From Polysphondylium violaceum (Eukaryota > Evosea > Eumycetozoa > Dictyosteliales > Dictyosteliaceae), in assembly GCA_000277445.1 (NCBI GenBank), contig AJWJ01000317.1:1-26722 (forward strand): a stretch of DNA of 26,722 bases, read 5' to 3'. The notes beneath the pieces were generated by a model. The model did no database searches, was not told where the DNA came from, and saw only the letters and a program-made list of their open reading frames with translations. The position numbers and the translations under genes are program-made. Below, piece after piece: positions 9,541-19,621 of the stretch. The number at the start of each line of letters is the position of its first letter. Positions within the stretch are counted from its first letter, which is position 1.

Positions 9541-10298
9541 ACCAAAATATCAAAAAAAAAAAATAAAAAAAAATAAAAAAAAACAATTACATCATCGTTT
9601 TCTAAAATGATCACAATGATTACTCATTTCAGTGATATATGAATTGGTATTGGTATGGAGGGCTAAAAAATATTAATCCGCAAAGGTTGAAATTATATAT
9701 ATTCCAAAACTTTATATTATAACCCTCAGCTACCTTTCTCTTAAAATTTTACTTTTTTAGTAGTAAATTTAAATAATAATTAATTTATTATTTTATTTTT
9801 TAGTTTTATAAACAATTAATTTTTTTCGTTCCTTTAGTATCATGGTTACAACTACATGAGCATATTAGTAAATGAGAACTCACTCTAATAGACACAATAC
9901 CTGATTTTCTCGGTAGAGTGTGTGTTGAATTTTCATTAAAAAATTTGTTTTGTTAAAAACATTAAAGTGGTGTGGGAAAAAGTGTAAATCTTAGAAGTGT
10001 GGGAAAAAAAGCATCCTAATCTAGAATGAAACATTATAAAGGGAAATGGGGATTAATTTTTAGATTGTTTTATGGATTTTTTGAACATGGATCGTTGTAG
10101 ACTAAAATTTTAAAATTTTATAATTATTTAATTCCAACAACAACAACAAATACATATCTGGTATCAGTTTGTCATTCTTCTACTCGTGTTATTAGGTTTA
10201 ATTGTTGAAATAGATATTTATATTTCCACTTGCGCACTCCCTTATCTTTGTTGGTTTTTATTTGATTGGTAATCTCTATTAATATCAGCACTTTTAAA
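9541..10298. promoter_or_regulatory. Divergent intergenic region with GTGTGGGAAA repeats
   Basis: It lies between the SMP gene (minus) and the CBM49 gene (plus) and holds no gene. A runs at about 9549-9582 sit just upstream of the SMP gene. GTGGTGTGGGA (9967-9977) followed by A, and GTGTGGGAAAAA (9997-10008), form a direct repeat about 290-330 bases before the CBM49 start. G-rich elements of this kind recall the G-boxes bound by the Dictyostelium factor GBF; that link is inference. Confidence 0.4.
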
Positions 10299-10981
10299 AT
10301 GAGATTTCATAGCCGTATATTTTTTATGGTGGTTTTATTGGTGGTTTGTTTGGGAATAAAGAAATCCTGGGAAAGTAATCAAGCAGACAATTGTATTCAG
10401 TATCCCAATATATGTAAAGCTCATGAAACCTGTGTTGCATCTGGTGATGAAAAGTATTTTGCTTGTGAACCAAGTATGTATTACTACCAACTTTTATTAA
10501 ACTCTTATACTCTTCCATCGAGTTTATTTTTGTTAAATTAAATTAATAAATATTACCAAATTACTAATTTTAATCATTTTATTAACTAGATAAAGAAAAA
10601 ATTCAATTAAGAAAACATTTGATTAAATCATATGAAGATGGTCAAAATTCTAAATACTATGAATACGATATTACATTAATTAACAATTCAAACAATGAAA
10701 TCAAAGAATTAAGATTATGTGTTGATGATGCCGCCCTTAATCTCAAAGATGTCAAAGCTATATGGGATATTGATAGATTCCCAAACGGTGATTTAATTCT
10801 TCCAATGGGCAAACATATTTCCCCTGGTTCATTATACAAGTTTGGGTAAATATTTATTTATTATTACTATTACTTTCTTTTTACATTTTATATATATATA
10901 TTAACACTTTTATCCACCAGTTTTGTCGCTAGAAGTGAATTGTCAGAATCTAAATTTAGAGTTAAATCAATTGTGATTTAA
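10299..10981 (+). CDS. Small secreted CBM49-type carbohydrate-binding protein
   Basis: Exons 10299-10473, 10590-10845 and 10921-10981 give 163 residues. I chose the ATG at 10299 rather than the in-frame one at 10266 because it puts the signal peptide first (MRFHSRIFFMVVLLVVCLGI). A short Cys-bearing segment follows (NCIQYPNICKAHETC). The rest matches CBM49: YEYDITLINNSNNEIKELRL, IWDIDRFPNGDLILP, HISPGSLYKFGFVAR and FRVKSIVI. CBM49 domains bind cellulose in plant endoglucanases and are common in dictyostelid spore-coat and stalk proteins, so a role in the extracellular cellulose matrix is likely. There is no catalytic domain, membrane anchor or second CBM. Developmental regulation would fit the G-rich repeats upstream but is not shown. 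Confidence 0.82.
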
Positions 10982-11106
10982 AATTTTAAAGTTTTATTGA
11001 AACCAATAAAATTAATAATAATAATTATGTATATAATCCCCTTTACTTTTTAAGTGAGTGTGAGTCTCATCATGATTAGTTGTTGATCCCACGCGCATCA
11101 TATAAA

Positions 11107-11132
11107 AATGAAAAAAAAAAAAAAAAAAAAAA
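11107..11132. repeat. A homopolymer upstream of the TIP41 gene
   Basis: An A run of more than 20 bases in the 237-base gap between the CBM49 stop and the TIP41 start. It is the usual poly(dA:dT) kind of promoter tract in this genome; nothing else is visible in the gap. Confidence 0.7.
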
Positions 11133-11218
11133 ATACTGATTTCAGATAATTTTATTTTTGTCCCAGACACTCAATCAAACTACTAGTATTAATATACTTT
11201 GATAACAACAACAATAGA

Positions 11219-12163
11219 ATGAACACCACAGCCGCTACTCATACTAAAGTTCCCGGAGGAGTAAAGATTAGAGGATGGACGGTAACTACAAATAAAGGAT
11301 CAATATTAAAATCTACAGAAAAGGATGAATGGGAACATCAATTGGCTTTAAATGAGTTACCAGAGATGGTGTATGGTAATAATTTCGTTAGACTCACACA
11401 CAATGAAACTGATCTCAATATTGTATTCAATGCATTTGACGCTCTATCAATGTGCGAAAAGAAAGCAGATGATTCGATCAAAGTCTCATCATCAAAGAAA
11501 TGGCAAGAGATAAACAATAGTTTTGGCGGTGCTATAGAGAAATCATTCGACTGGACCTACTCTACTCCTTATTGTGGCTCAATTATTAAAAATTCTCAAA
11601 ATTTAACAAATATGAAATCAGTATGTGTTATTATGTAGTAAATGTTACATCAAGTAGTATGTACTAATACTTGACACTCTTTCTTTACTCATAATCTTAC
11701 AGGATATAATAGAAGAAACAACAGAACAAATTGATATAGAGAAATTAAAAAGACCAGATCCAATATTGTTTTTCGACGATGTATTTTTATTTGAAGATGA
11801 ATTGGCTGATAATGGAACATCAATGCTTTCTATAAAGATTGTAAGTGTAGTACTCTTTGTATTGTTATCATCATACTTATATATTATTTATTTTATTAGA
11901 GAGTAATGAATGATTCAGTGTTTTTACTTCAAAGATTCTTTTTAAGAGTAGACGATGTTATCATTAAATCATTTGATACTAGGATCTATCATGAATTTGG
12001 TCAACAGTATCTCTTGAGAGAGTTTATGGTTAAAGAATCAAATTATGATATCATTAAACCATACCTAGAGAAAGATCCAACACTAGCAACTGATGTAAAC
12101 TTTATTTACAGTAAATTACCCGTTAAATCTGTTGTAACTGAAAAGATAATCATTCATAAATAA
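11219..12163 (+). CDS. tiprl: TIP41-like protein (TIPRL)
   Basis: Three exons, 11219-11620, 11703-11840 and 11900-12163, joined in phase 0, give 267 residues. Family motifs run through the whole length: [93 protein letters not shown] and [19 protein letters not shown]41/TIPRL is a soluble protein that binds PP2A-type phosphatase catalytic subunits, and in yeast it works with Tap42 in TOR signalling. Length and order match the family, so the protein looks complete. It follows the CBM49 gene on the same strand, 237 bases downstream, with its own A tract in between; no joint regulation is evident. Confidence 0.95.
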
Positions 12164-12928
12164 ATTTAAATTTATTTAAATATATACATATAAATATAAC
12201 TTATCAGTACGTATATATATGTATAGGTGTTTTGTGTGTGTATGTGTGGGAAGTGTGGGGAGTGTGGGAAGTGTGGTGTTACTATTTATGTGTGTAAAAA
12301 TAAATAATAACGTTACCTATGAACTGAACACTAATTTAAAAAGGTAAACCAATTTTATTTTTTTTTATTTAATTTTTTTTAGTCTCCCAATAATATGATT
12401 TGACTCTTGAAAAACGCCACTCAGTATATTCGTCAAACCCACACACAAATGTATTATATTTAAATTTTGAAAAAGATAGATGACACCCTTTTACCCCCCA
12501 ACAAAAAAAAAAAAGATCCAGCAATCATTCAATATTACTCCTTCTAAAAAAAGAAAAATAGAACCGTTCTGCTAAATGAGGGCGAATATCATACAAGATC
12601 ACCCAATTTTATTAAAAAAAACAGAATGCATAAAAAATATATATAGAAGTGGGGTAATTTTATTATTGGAAAATTAATTTTTTTTTTTTAAATTAATTTT
12701 TATTTATTTTCATTTTTCAATCAATTTATATATAATGGAAATCACAATTAAAAAATATTGTTAAAAAAACTTGTATAGGGCACAATACACAACAGCAATA
12801 GTATTAGATTTACATTTATATTCACTCACAAGCAAGCGCTAAACGCAGTTTATTCACATACACTTTAATATATATATTTTTTTTTTCCACACCCAATCAA
12901 CTTTTCCCGCCTTTTTTCAAAATCAAAA
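12164..12928. other. Intergenic region with GT-rich repeat and A/T tracts
   Basis: Between TIP41 and the acidic-protein gene. It holds TA-rich DNA, the GTGTGGG array at 12244-12279 (listed separately), several A and T runs, and pyrimidine-rich sequence just before the next ATG (cacacccaatcaacttttcc, 12887-12906). I see no gene. Confidence 0.55.
12244..12279. repeat. Four-copy 9-bp GTGTGGGRA array
   Basis: Units GTGTGGGAA, GTGTGGGGA, GTGTGGGAA and GTGTGGTGT follow without gaps, preceded by a GT-rich run from about 12227. It lies 81 bases past the TIP41 stop and about 650 bases before the acidic-protein start. It could be a cluster of binding sites for a G-box factor, a transcript 3' element, or a plain minisatellite. 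Confidence 0.6.
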
Positions 12929-13447
12929 ATGAGTGAAATTAATCAATCTGAACAAGTTCAAATAGAAAACGTCGATCCAATTGACAAAGTAAACAATCTC
13001 CAAGAAACTCAAATACAACCAGAACAACCAGACCAACAACAACAACAAGAGCCAGAAGAAGTTGATGGTGCCAATCCTCCAGTAGACGTCCCAGAGGAAC
13101 CAGAACTTGCTGTACGTGGAGGTGAAACCCAAAATGATGAGGCCAACAACGAAGATCCAGCAGTACAAAATGATAACCAAGTAGCAGATCAACAACAACA
13201 ACAACAAGTACAAGAAGAAGAAAACTCTACATCTAATCCTAAAAAGAGAGCATTGGAAGAGGATGCTGTTCAAGGTGAACAAGAAGAAAAAGTCGATGAA
13301 GAAAATGAACAATCAGAGCCACTAGATGAGGCCATTGGAAATAAAAAGATTAAAGTCGATGAAGAACAAGTTGACGAAACCAAAGATAAGCCAAAATTAA
13401 ACAATGACTCCTCCATTGATATTCCACCTCAACAAATTCAAGCTTAG
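12929..13447 (+). CDS. Acidic, Glu/Gln-rich disordered protein
   Basis: 172 residues in one exon, with AAAATGAG context at the start. The protein is almost all Glu, Gln, Asp, Asn, Pro and Lys, with Gln runs (DQQQQQEPEE and ADQQQQQQVQEEE). No hydrophobic core, signal peptide or membrane segment is present. PKKRALEED (near residues 108-116) and NKKIKVDEE look like simple nuclear localisation signals, so a nuclear acidic protein, such as a chromatin or histone-binding factor, is possible. I do not recognise a family and such composition gives false matches easily. The codons keep purposeful acidic/basic alternation, and the frame ends at a normal site with an A tract after it, which supports a real gene. 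Confidence 0.7.
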   Translation: MSEINQSEQVQIENVDPIDKVNNLQETQIQPEQPDQQQQQEPEEVDGANPPVDVPEEPELAVRGGETQNDEANNEDPAVQNDNQVADQQQQQQVQEEENSTSNPKKRALEEDAVQGEQEEKVDEENEQSEPLDEAIGNKKIKVDEEQVDETKDKPKLNNDSSIDIPPQQIQA

Positions 13448-14949
13448 GAAACTGAAAATTCAGATTCTTTGTTTTATTTAGAATTTCATTGAAAAGGAAA
13501 AAAAAAAAAAAAAAAAAAGAAAAAAACTAAAAATAAAATAAAATAAATCCTCTATATATATTTTATAAATAATATATCTAATCATATTATTATTATTGAT
13601 ACGATGAGATGATGATTAGATAAACAAATTTCCCACGACTTTTTTATTTTTTTTTCATTCCCAACTTACTCACAGGGCCCAATAAAAATCATGATCGTAA
13701 ACTTTTGCAAAAAAATAAAAAAGAAAAAGAAAAAAAAATCAAAAAAATCAATATTTTATTCAGATTTTTTTTTAATTTGTTTTTTTTTTTCTATCAAGTT
13801 GGTCTCACAAAGTATCCCGCATTGTATAGCTATAATAATAATAGCAATAGGTCTCACATTCATCCAACCCAATATTTTTATTTTCATTATTGATTTCGAT
13901 TCCAGAGTGTCAAATTAAAAACAACAGATTTAAATTAATCACCTATGCAGTATTAATATAATATTAATCATAAAAGGTAAATAAATATATACATGACACC
14001 CGACGTTGGACTTTGCCCTTAATTAGATATACATCTTTTCGTTTAAACATCTATCACGCATGAGTGATATGTTTTTAAAATAAGCAAAAAGAAAAACAAA
14101 TATATGATTCAAAGTTTTGTGTGTTTGATCAATAGTAGTTGTTGAATAGTTTGTGAATATGATGATCTCAAAGTTTAATAACAACAAAAACAAGATATAG
14201 AGATCACAACAGCATAACATTATATAAATCTGTAACTTTTATATATTATCACCTGCACCAACCAACCCAACTTTCTCTAATCGATTTTAATTCAACAACA
14301 ACCACAACAATAACACCATTCATCATCACTACCATCACCATCACTCCACCACTACCTCTTTCTAATTATATTTATTTATGCGAGTGGTGTGTTTACTAAA
14401 ATCTCCCACACCACGCATTTCCTCTTACTCACCCACCACACACACCTTGATAATAATAAATTTACACACTCGCATAATAAATAAATCAAATAAATAAATC
14501 TATTCCACACATATCACATATAAATAATGTTATTTGTTTCCAACACACACAAAAACAACTTTTTTTTTTCCTATTCTCTAAATCTATTCAAAAAATAAAT
14601 ACACACCAATCCATACTTTTTCTATCAAAACATCGTTGGATTCAACATCAAACACATTCACAACTATTATCATATCCAATCAAAATCATTCTTTTGTGTG
14701 TGTGTTTTGTTTTGTTTTTTTTTTGTTTTTTTTTGCCCAACAACTGAAGAGAGACAGGGAGAAAGAAGAAAACAAAAAAAACACAAATATAAAAAAAGGT
14801 GTATTTGGGACTTATATTAAAATAGATATAGTTTTTTACAGAGCTATAAGCTTTGATTCAATCATCACATACACATCCAATCACATTTCATTACACTTTT
14901 TCCTATTTCTGCATTCATTGTATTTTAAAAATCACAATCACAAAAAAAA
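13448..14949. promoter_or_regulatory. Long non-coding leader/promoter of the RhoGAP gene
   Basis: 1.5 kb with no supportable gene; the open frames inside are low-complexity Lys/Phe-rich or Ser/Thr-rich. The A run at 13498-13518 ends the previous gene. From about 14240 the plus strand becomes rich in C and A (CACCAC, CACACA) up to the ATG, a composition seen in dictyostelid promoters and leaders. The palindromic group at 14371-14486 is listed separately. A 5' intron in the leader cannot be excluded. Confidence 0.5.
14371..14486. promoter_or_regulatory. Nested inverted repeats carrying GTGGTGTGGGA
   Basis: TTTATTTATGCGAGTG (14371-14386) pairs with its reverse complement in 14467-14486. Inside it GTGGTGTG (14384-14391) pairs exactly with CACACCAC (14407-14414). 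The reverse strand of 14404-14414 reads GTGGTGTGGGA, the same 11 bases found at 9967-9977 before the CBM49 gene. It lies about 470-580 bases before the RhoGAP start. Protein binding or a DNA cruciform are possible; neither is shown. Confidence 0.4.
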
Positions 14950-17595
14950 ATGGAAAATCTAATACTTTTCTATGAACAGGAAGTAAAAACAAAACGAATT
15001 TTAATGATGAATACAATTTCACATCATCGTTCATCTTCTAGTGGTGAATTTAAACCAATTACTCCTAGTGGTCCGATAACTGGAAGTAGTAATACTACTG
15101 CAACAACATCTACAACAAATAATAATAGTAGTAATAATAATAGTAGTAATAGTAATAATAATAATAATAATACGACGACACCAGTTTCACCAACTCAACA
15201 ATCAACATCATATAGCCCAATTAAAATATCAAATCCGGTATCAACAAGTAATAATAATACAACATCAAATTATCAAAATGTCATATCATTATCACCAACT
15301 GATGGCACTAGTGAGGAAATGATGATGAATTTATCACAGTTGTTGGCATGTTTTCCAGATCCACCAACTTATATTCCAACCAATATGAATAATCAATCCA
15401 AACAAAGAAGAGATACAATGTTTGTACATGTATCTGCTCCAGTGATCATTGGTAAACCAACGTTGGAATCAAGCACCAACAGTAATGTCGGTGTACCAAT
15501 AACACCAACTTCATCCTCCTCTTCTTTAATCTCAACAACAGCAGCAGCCACTACCACCACTACAACACCATCACTATTAACTAGTCCAAATCAATCTACA
15601 TTAATCCCATCAGTGGTTTCGTCATCTGAAGAAATACTAGATTCAGCAAGTGAATCATCATTATCATCAAATGATCAAAATAACATTAATAATAGTAGTC
15701 ATTCAAATTTAAATACAAGTATAAATAATTTAGAAAGCCTTACAATCACTGCCAGCACTCCTGTATCAGCGTCATCAATAAATTTAAATACTAGCACTGG
15801 AAGTACTAATAGTAAAGCTAATCCACCACTATCGCAATCACAAACAAAAAGTAATACACCAACTAAAAGCACTATATCCACTACGGCAACTACAAACAAT
15901 AGAGGTAGTGGTAGTGGTATGGTATTATCAAAGAGTATGAGTTTAGATAACATAGATACAACCAGTATTTCAAATGAAAATAAAACACCAACTAAAAGCG
16001 AAACTAGTAACAATACAAATAATAGTAACAGTAATACACCAACCAAGAGCTCATTATCACCAACACAACAACAACCAACTATAAATAATAATAAACAAAA
16101 TCATATGACCAGTTCACCTACCTCTTCTTCCTCACATTCATCGCCAAGTAAAAGATTAACAATCGCATTTGGTAGTTTTGGTAGAGGAAATAATAGTGGT
16201 AGTAGCAGCAGCAGTAATAATACAGTAAATACAATCCCACCAAGATGGGAGATTAATTTAAATCAACCAATATCGTTAATGACAGCAAATAACATTACAT
16301 TGGGATCACCAGATCATTTTAATAGTCAAGCAAGTATACATCATCCAAGTTTTGAATTGTTTTATAAAGCATGCAGAGGTGATATATCAATGAGCAGTAT
16401 AGAGTTTAACAAGATATTAAATCTATTGCTGGAAATGAACATCAACGAATCCATTGGTCTCTTGGAAAAGAGTTATGAATATATATTAAAACCATCGTCG
16501 GGCAATCCATTGTCGGCATCGTCGTCGTCTATTCCCACTAGCAAACCAAAATCATTGCTTACCTCTGTAAAGTCACTTGTTGGGGATGAATTTTCAAACA
16601 TCAAGCTCAGCAAGAGTATATTGTATTTCAATTCCTTTGGCAAGACAGTGCCCATCAATCAAGAGTTTACCGATGAAGTCATTTTCAACAGTTTTACAAG
16701 CAAGGGTAAAAAGTTCAAGGTCTATCTAGGCCCGCCATCCAAGACACACAACATCGTTGTCACGCCCAAAGAAGGTGTGATTTCAAAGAAATCTCAGACA
16801 ACAATCAATTTCTCGGTGACCTTGAAATCCAGTATCAAACTAAGACGTGTGGTCGTGATAGAGATTGAGGGTGGCATTCGATACTTTGTCTTGATTCAAA
16901 TGGAGAGCAACAAAACTGCATTTGGTCAACCACTGGAAGACTCTGATTTTGTGCTTGACAAAACTGTGTTTGGCGATCTCAGAGTGCCCAAAGCACTGGC
17001 CATTTTAAAACACTCGTTTATCGAACTTGGCGGCTTGCAGACCGATTCCGTGTTTAGGTCGCCTGCATCGTCTGAAAGTGATTTAAATATTTGTAAAGAT
17101 CTACTCACCCGAGAACCCCTGCCCACCAAAGACCCTCATTGTATAGCTAGCTTGATTAAACTCTATTTCAGAGAATTACCACTTCTTTTATTAAACGAAG
17201 TCCATCCAAGTGTATTTTTATCTTTTGCAACAACAACAACCACCACCCAATCATCGTCCACAACCACTCCATCAACCTCATCGCCCAATGGAGCATCCAT
17301 ATCCAATGGTAGTGATTATTCATCTACTTCCCTTGAACAACAAGATCCGCTACTGATCGTCAATCAACTCTCTGAACTAAAGAAATCTGCCTTCCTATGG
17401 CTCATTGATTTATTGGCACACGTATCCAATCACGAGTCTGTAAACAAAATGAGTGCCAAGAATCTGTCAATTATATTTTCACCAAATCTTTATATTTCTC
17501 CTCCAACTTGTGAGCCCGCCGATTCTTTTGTCATCTCTGGTAGAGTGGTACAATTTATTTTGGAAATTATCCAATTTGCCAAATCATTGGAGTAG
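14950..17595 (+). CDS. RhoGAP-domain protein with an ASH/MSP-like domain
   Basis: 881 residues, one exon. The first 420 or so are Ser/Thr/Asn-rich and disordered. A helical part follows (SFELFYKACRGDISMSSIEF), then at about 557-660 a beta-rich ASH/MSP-like domain (ILYFNSFGKTVPINQEF, TTINFSVTLKS, YFVLIQMES). The RhoGAP domain spans 673-878: VFGDLRVPKAL, the arginine finger R703 in DSVFRSP, LIKLYFRELPLLLL, and MSAKNLSIIFSPNLY. It should speed GTP hydrolysis on Rac/Rho GTPases. ASH followed by RhoGAP is the C-terminal order of OCRL/INPP5B, but no phosphatase domain is present. A Thr/Ser-rich insert (about 760-797) sits inside the GAP domain. The ATG at 14950 has an A-run context; M20 or M21 could be used instead. 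The dictyostelid gac member cannot be told. Confidence 0.88.
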   Translation: MENLILFYEQEVKTKRILMMNTISHHRSSSSGEFKPITPSGPITGSSNTTATTSTTNNNSSNNNSSNSNNNNNNTTTPVSPTQQSTSYSPIKISNPVSTSNNNTTSNYQNVISLSPTDGTSEEMMMNLSQLLACFPDPPTYIPTNMNNQSKQRRDTMFVHVSAPVIIGKPTLESSTNSNVGVPITPTSSSSSLISTTAAATTTTTTPSLLTSPNQSTLIPSVVSSSEEILDSASESSLSSNDQNNINNSSHSNLNTSINNLESLTITASTPVSASSINLNTSTGSTNSKANPPLSQSQTKSNTPTKSTISTTATTNNRGSGSGMVLSKSMSLDNIDTTSISNENKTPTKSETSNNTNNSNSNTPTKSSLSPTQQQPTINNNKQNHMTSSPTSSSSHSSPSKRLTIAFGSFGRGNNSGSSSSSNNTVNTIPPRWEINLNQPISLMTANNITLGSPDHFNSQASIHHPSFELFYKACRGDISMSSIEFNKILNLLLEMNINESIGLLEKSYEYILKPSSGNPLSASSSSIPTSKPKSLLTSVKSLVGDEFSNIKLSKSILYFNSFGKTVPINQEFTDEVIFNSFTSKGKKFKVYLGPPSKTHNIVVTPKEGVISKKSQTTINFSVTLKSSIKLRRVVVIEIEGGIRYFVLIQMESNKTAFGQPLEDSDFVLDKTVFGDLRVPKALAILKHSFIELGGLQTDSVFRSPASSESDLNICKDLLTREPLPTKDPHCIASLIKLYFRELPLLLLNEVHPSVFLSFATTTTTTQSSSTTTPSTSSPNGASISNGSDYSSTSLEQQDPLLIVNQLSELKKSAFLWLIDLLAHVSNHESVNKMSAKNLSIIFSPNLYISPPTCEPADSFVISGRVVQFILEIIQFAKSLE

Positions 17596-17743
17596 TAAAT
17601 ATGATAATAAAAAACATTGGTGAATATTTAATATTTACAAATAATTTTTTAAAAAAGTTTTATTATTATCTATTCAAATATTTATTTTGAATAGATCTAT
17701 TGTTTTTTTTCTTATTATTATTATTATTATTATTTTAGTTTGT

Positions 17744-18741
17744 CTAAGGTTGACAAACTTCATCTTCTGAATCCAAAGGTTCGTCATAGGCTTCTATATC
17801 TTTAACATTTTCAATTTCTTTATCTTTACCAAAAATATTTTTAATTCTTTTATATTTGAATGGATATAAAAGAAAGATTACTTGGGCAATAAATAAGATT
17901 TCGATATAAAAATCGTTTTTTATATCAATTATATCTGTATGAAAGATAATTATAGTAACCAAAAATACTATAGTTTTTAAAAATATTGGAATCTAATTTA
18001 TAAGTACATCAGTTATTAGTATGAGTCCAATAATAAAAGAAAAACAAAAAAGAACTTACAATCACTTTTCTATTTTCTAAAAATTTTGGTATGATTCCTA
18101 AAAAAATTAAAAATAATAAAGAAATGATCAGTAAAAAACCAAGATGTATATACACTGATGCCAATGATATTGTTTCCACCATTTTGAATTCTTGTGCTGA
18201 ACTAAAACATTTCTGTGATATCAAACCAATAGTAATCAATTTAATAAATCCAATAGGAACCAGCATCGATATTGATATTATTAATTGACATTTTCGACTC
18301 CATTTAAATCTTTCCAATCCATACATATTGGCAAGTTGATCAATCCTGTTTTGTGTAGGTATTAGTTTATCAACACCTAATATGATAATTAAAAAAGAAT
18401 ACATACCAAAACAAATAAATAAAAACTATACTAGTCACAAAACATAAATCGTACACTTGTTCTGATGATAAGTAAAGAGGGAAATAAACAGGTTTGTATT
18501 CAGGGTAACTGGTGTTTGCCAAATATATATTTGCACATTGTAAAACCAATATTGGAAAAAGAGCCACATGAAAACAACAAACTAGATAAAATGATGAAGG
18601 TCTTTTCTTTTTGAAAAAACAGAATAAAAATAATAGTTTTAGGAAATATATGGTCCACAGCACAAAGAGCAACATAATGTCACCCTGGTTATTATGTGAG
18701 GTTTCCAAAAGTAAATAATCTATTCTTTCTGTACTATTCAT
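17744..18741 (-). CDS. Membrane protein with about seven helices, unknown family
   Basis: Three exons on the minus strand, 18741-18407, 18345-18060 and 17992-17744, give 289 residues. Helices: IMLLFVLWTIYFLKLLFLFC, FYLVCCFHVALFPILVLQCA, LCFVTSIVFIYLFW, LIISISMLVPIGFIKLITIG, IHLGFLLIISLLFLIFLGII, FLKTIVFLVTIIIFH and ILFIAQVIFLLYPF. There is no cleavable signal peptide, and the C-terminal tail is charged (KDKEIENVKDIEAYDEPLDS). The first acceptor needs care: the AG at about 18357 would give a stop, while AAACAG at 18346 keeps the frame and yields LFW-IDQLANMYGLE. Seven helices suggest a receptor-like topology, but I see no GPCR family motif. The plus-strand RhoGAP gene ends 148 bases away and converges on it. 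Confidence 0.72.
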
Positions 18742-19621
18742 TTTCTTGATATAGAACTAGATTGAATAAATTTTTTTTTTTTCTGTGTGTGATGTTTTTG
18801 TTTTTATTACTTTTTTTTATGTTTTTTTCCTTTTGACTATTTCTGTTTATGATTATGATTTTTATTATTACTGTTTACTTTTTGTGATTATTTTTGCTTT
18901 TTTATTTTTTGTTTTTCAAATTTGTTTTTGTTTTAATTCTTTTCTATCTAGATAGTGTGGTCTTTTTATAGATTTATAAATTATCTATTTAAATTTAAAC
19001 GTCCTCGGAAATGAGTAACCACATATATATTTTTATGTATATAAAACACAAAAGAAGAAGAAGAAGAAAACAAATTTATATTTGGGGATGATGATGTATA
19101 GATGATAATGGTTGTTTTTTTTTGTTGTTTTGTTTATATACTATATACAAAAATGAAGAGATAAATAAAGCAATCACCCCTTTTCACCCAAAATACATGT
19201 TAAATGGTACATGTGATGGTTAATTCACACACACCCACACACACACACATTAACCACCACAATTTATCCTTTTATTTTTGTCAAAACACCAATAATAGCA
19301 CATCATGGTGGATAGAGACATTTTGGGGGTGTATAAAACAAAAAACAAAAAAAAAACAAAAAGCTATACATGATTAATCAATTCAAGTCTTGATGATTTA
19401 GATTTATAGGCTTTTTTGAATAGACACCACCACACATATAACATTGTTGTTATGAGTAAAAGATAGCTGATTGATATCAAAAGATAATTGATTGTGTTGA
19501 GTTATTAATCAAAGAAAGAAAATTAATTAAATAAAGCAAATAATAAGAGTAATAATAATAATAAATAATCATGGGTATCTTTTTCTTTTAAAAAATATAT
19601 AATAAATTTATACAACTATAT
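18742..19621. other. Intergenic, T-rich, with a (CA)n tract in a short inverted repeat
   Basis: It lies between two minus-strand genes, so it holds the promoter of the seven-helix gene (near 18742-19000, very T-rich on plus) and the 3' side of SRP19. TGGTTAAT (about 19218-19225) and ATTAACCA flank a CA-repeat of roughly 22 bases. An AAG repeat lies near 19052-19068. I see no gene. Confidence 0.55.

Noticed and set aside
13691-13918. Lys/Phe-rich plus-strand frames after the acidic gene
   Set aside because: A- and T-tract translation only; no balanced composition and no family pattern.
14636-14962. 108-residue frame ending inside the RhoGAP start
   Set aside because: It is in another frame, runs through T and A tracts, and the RhoGAP ATG with its A-run context explains the region better.
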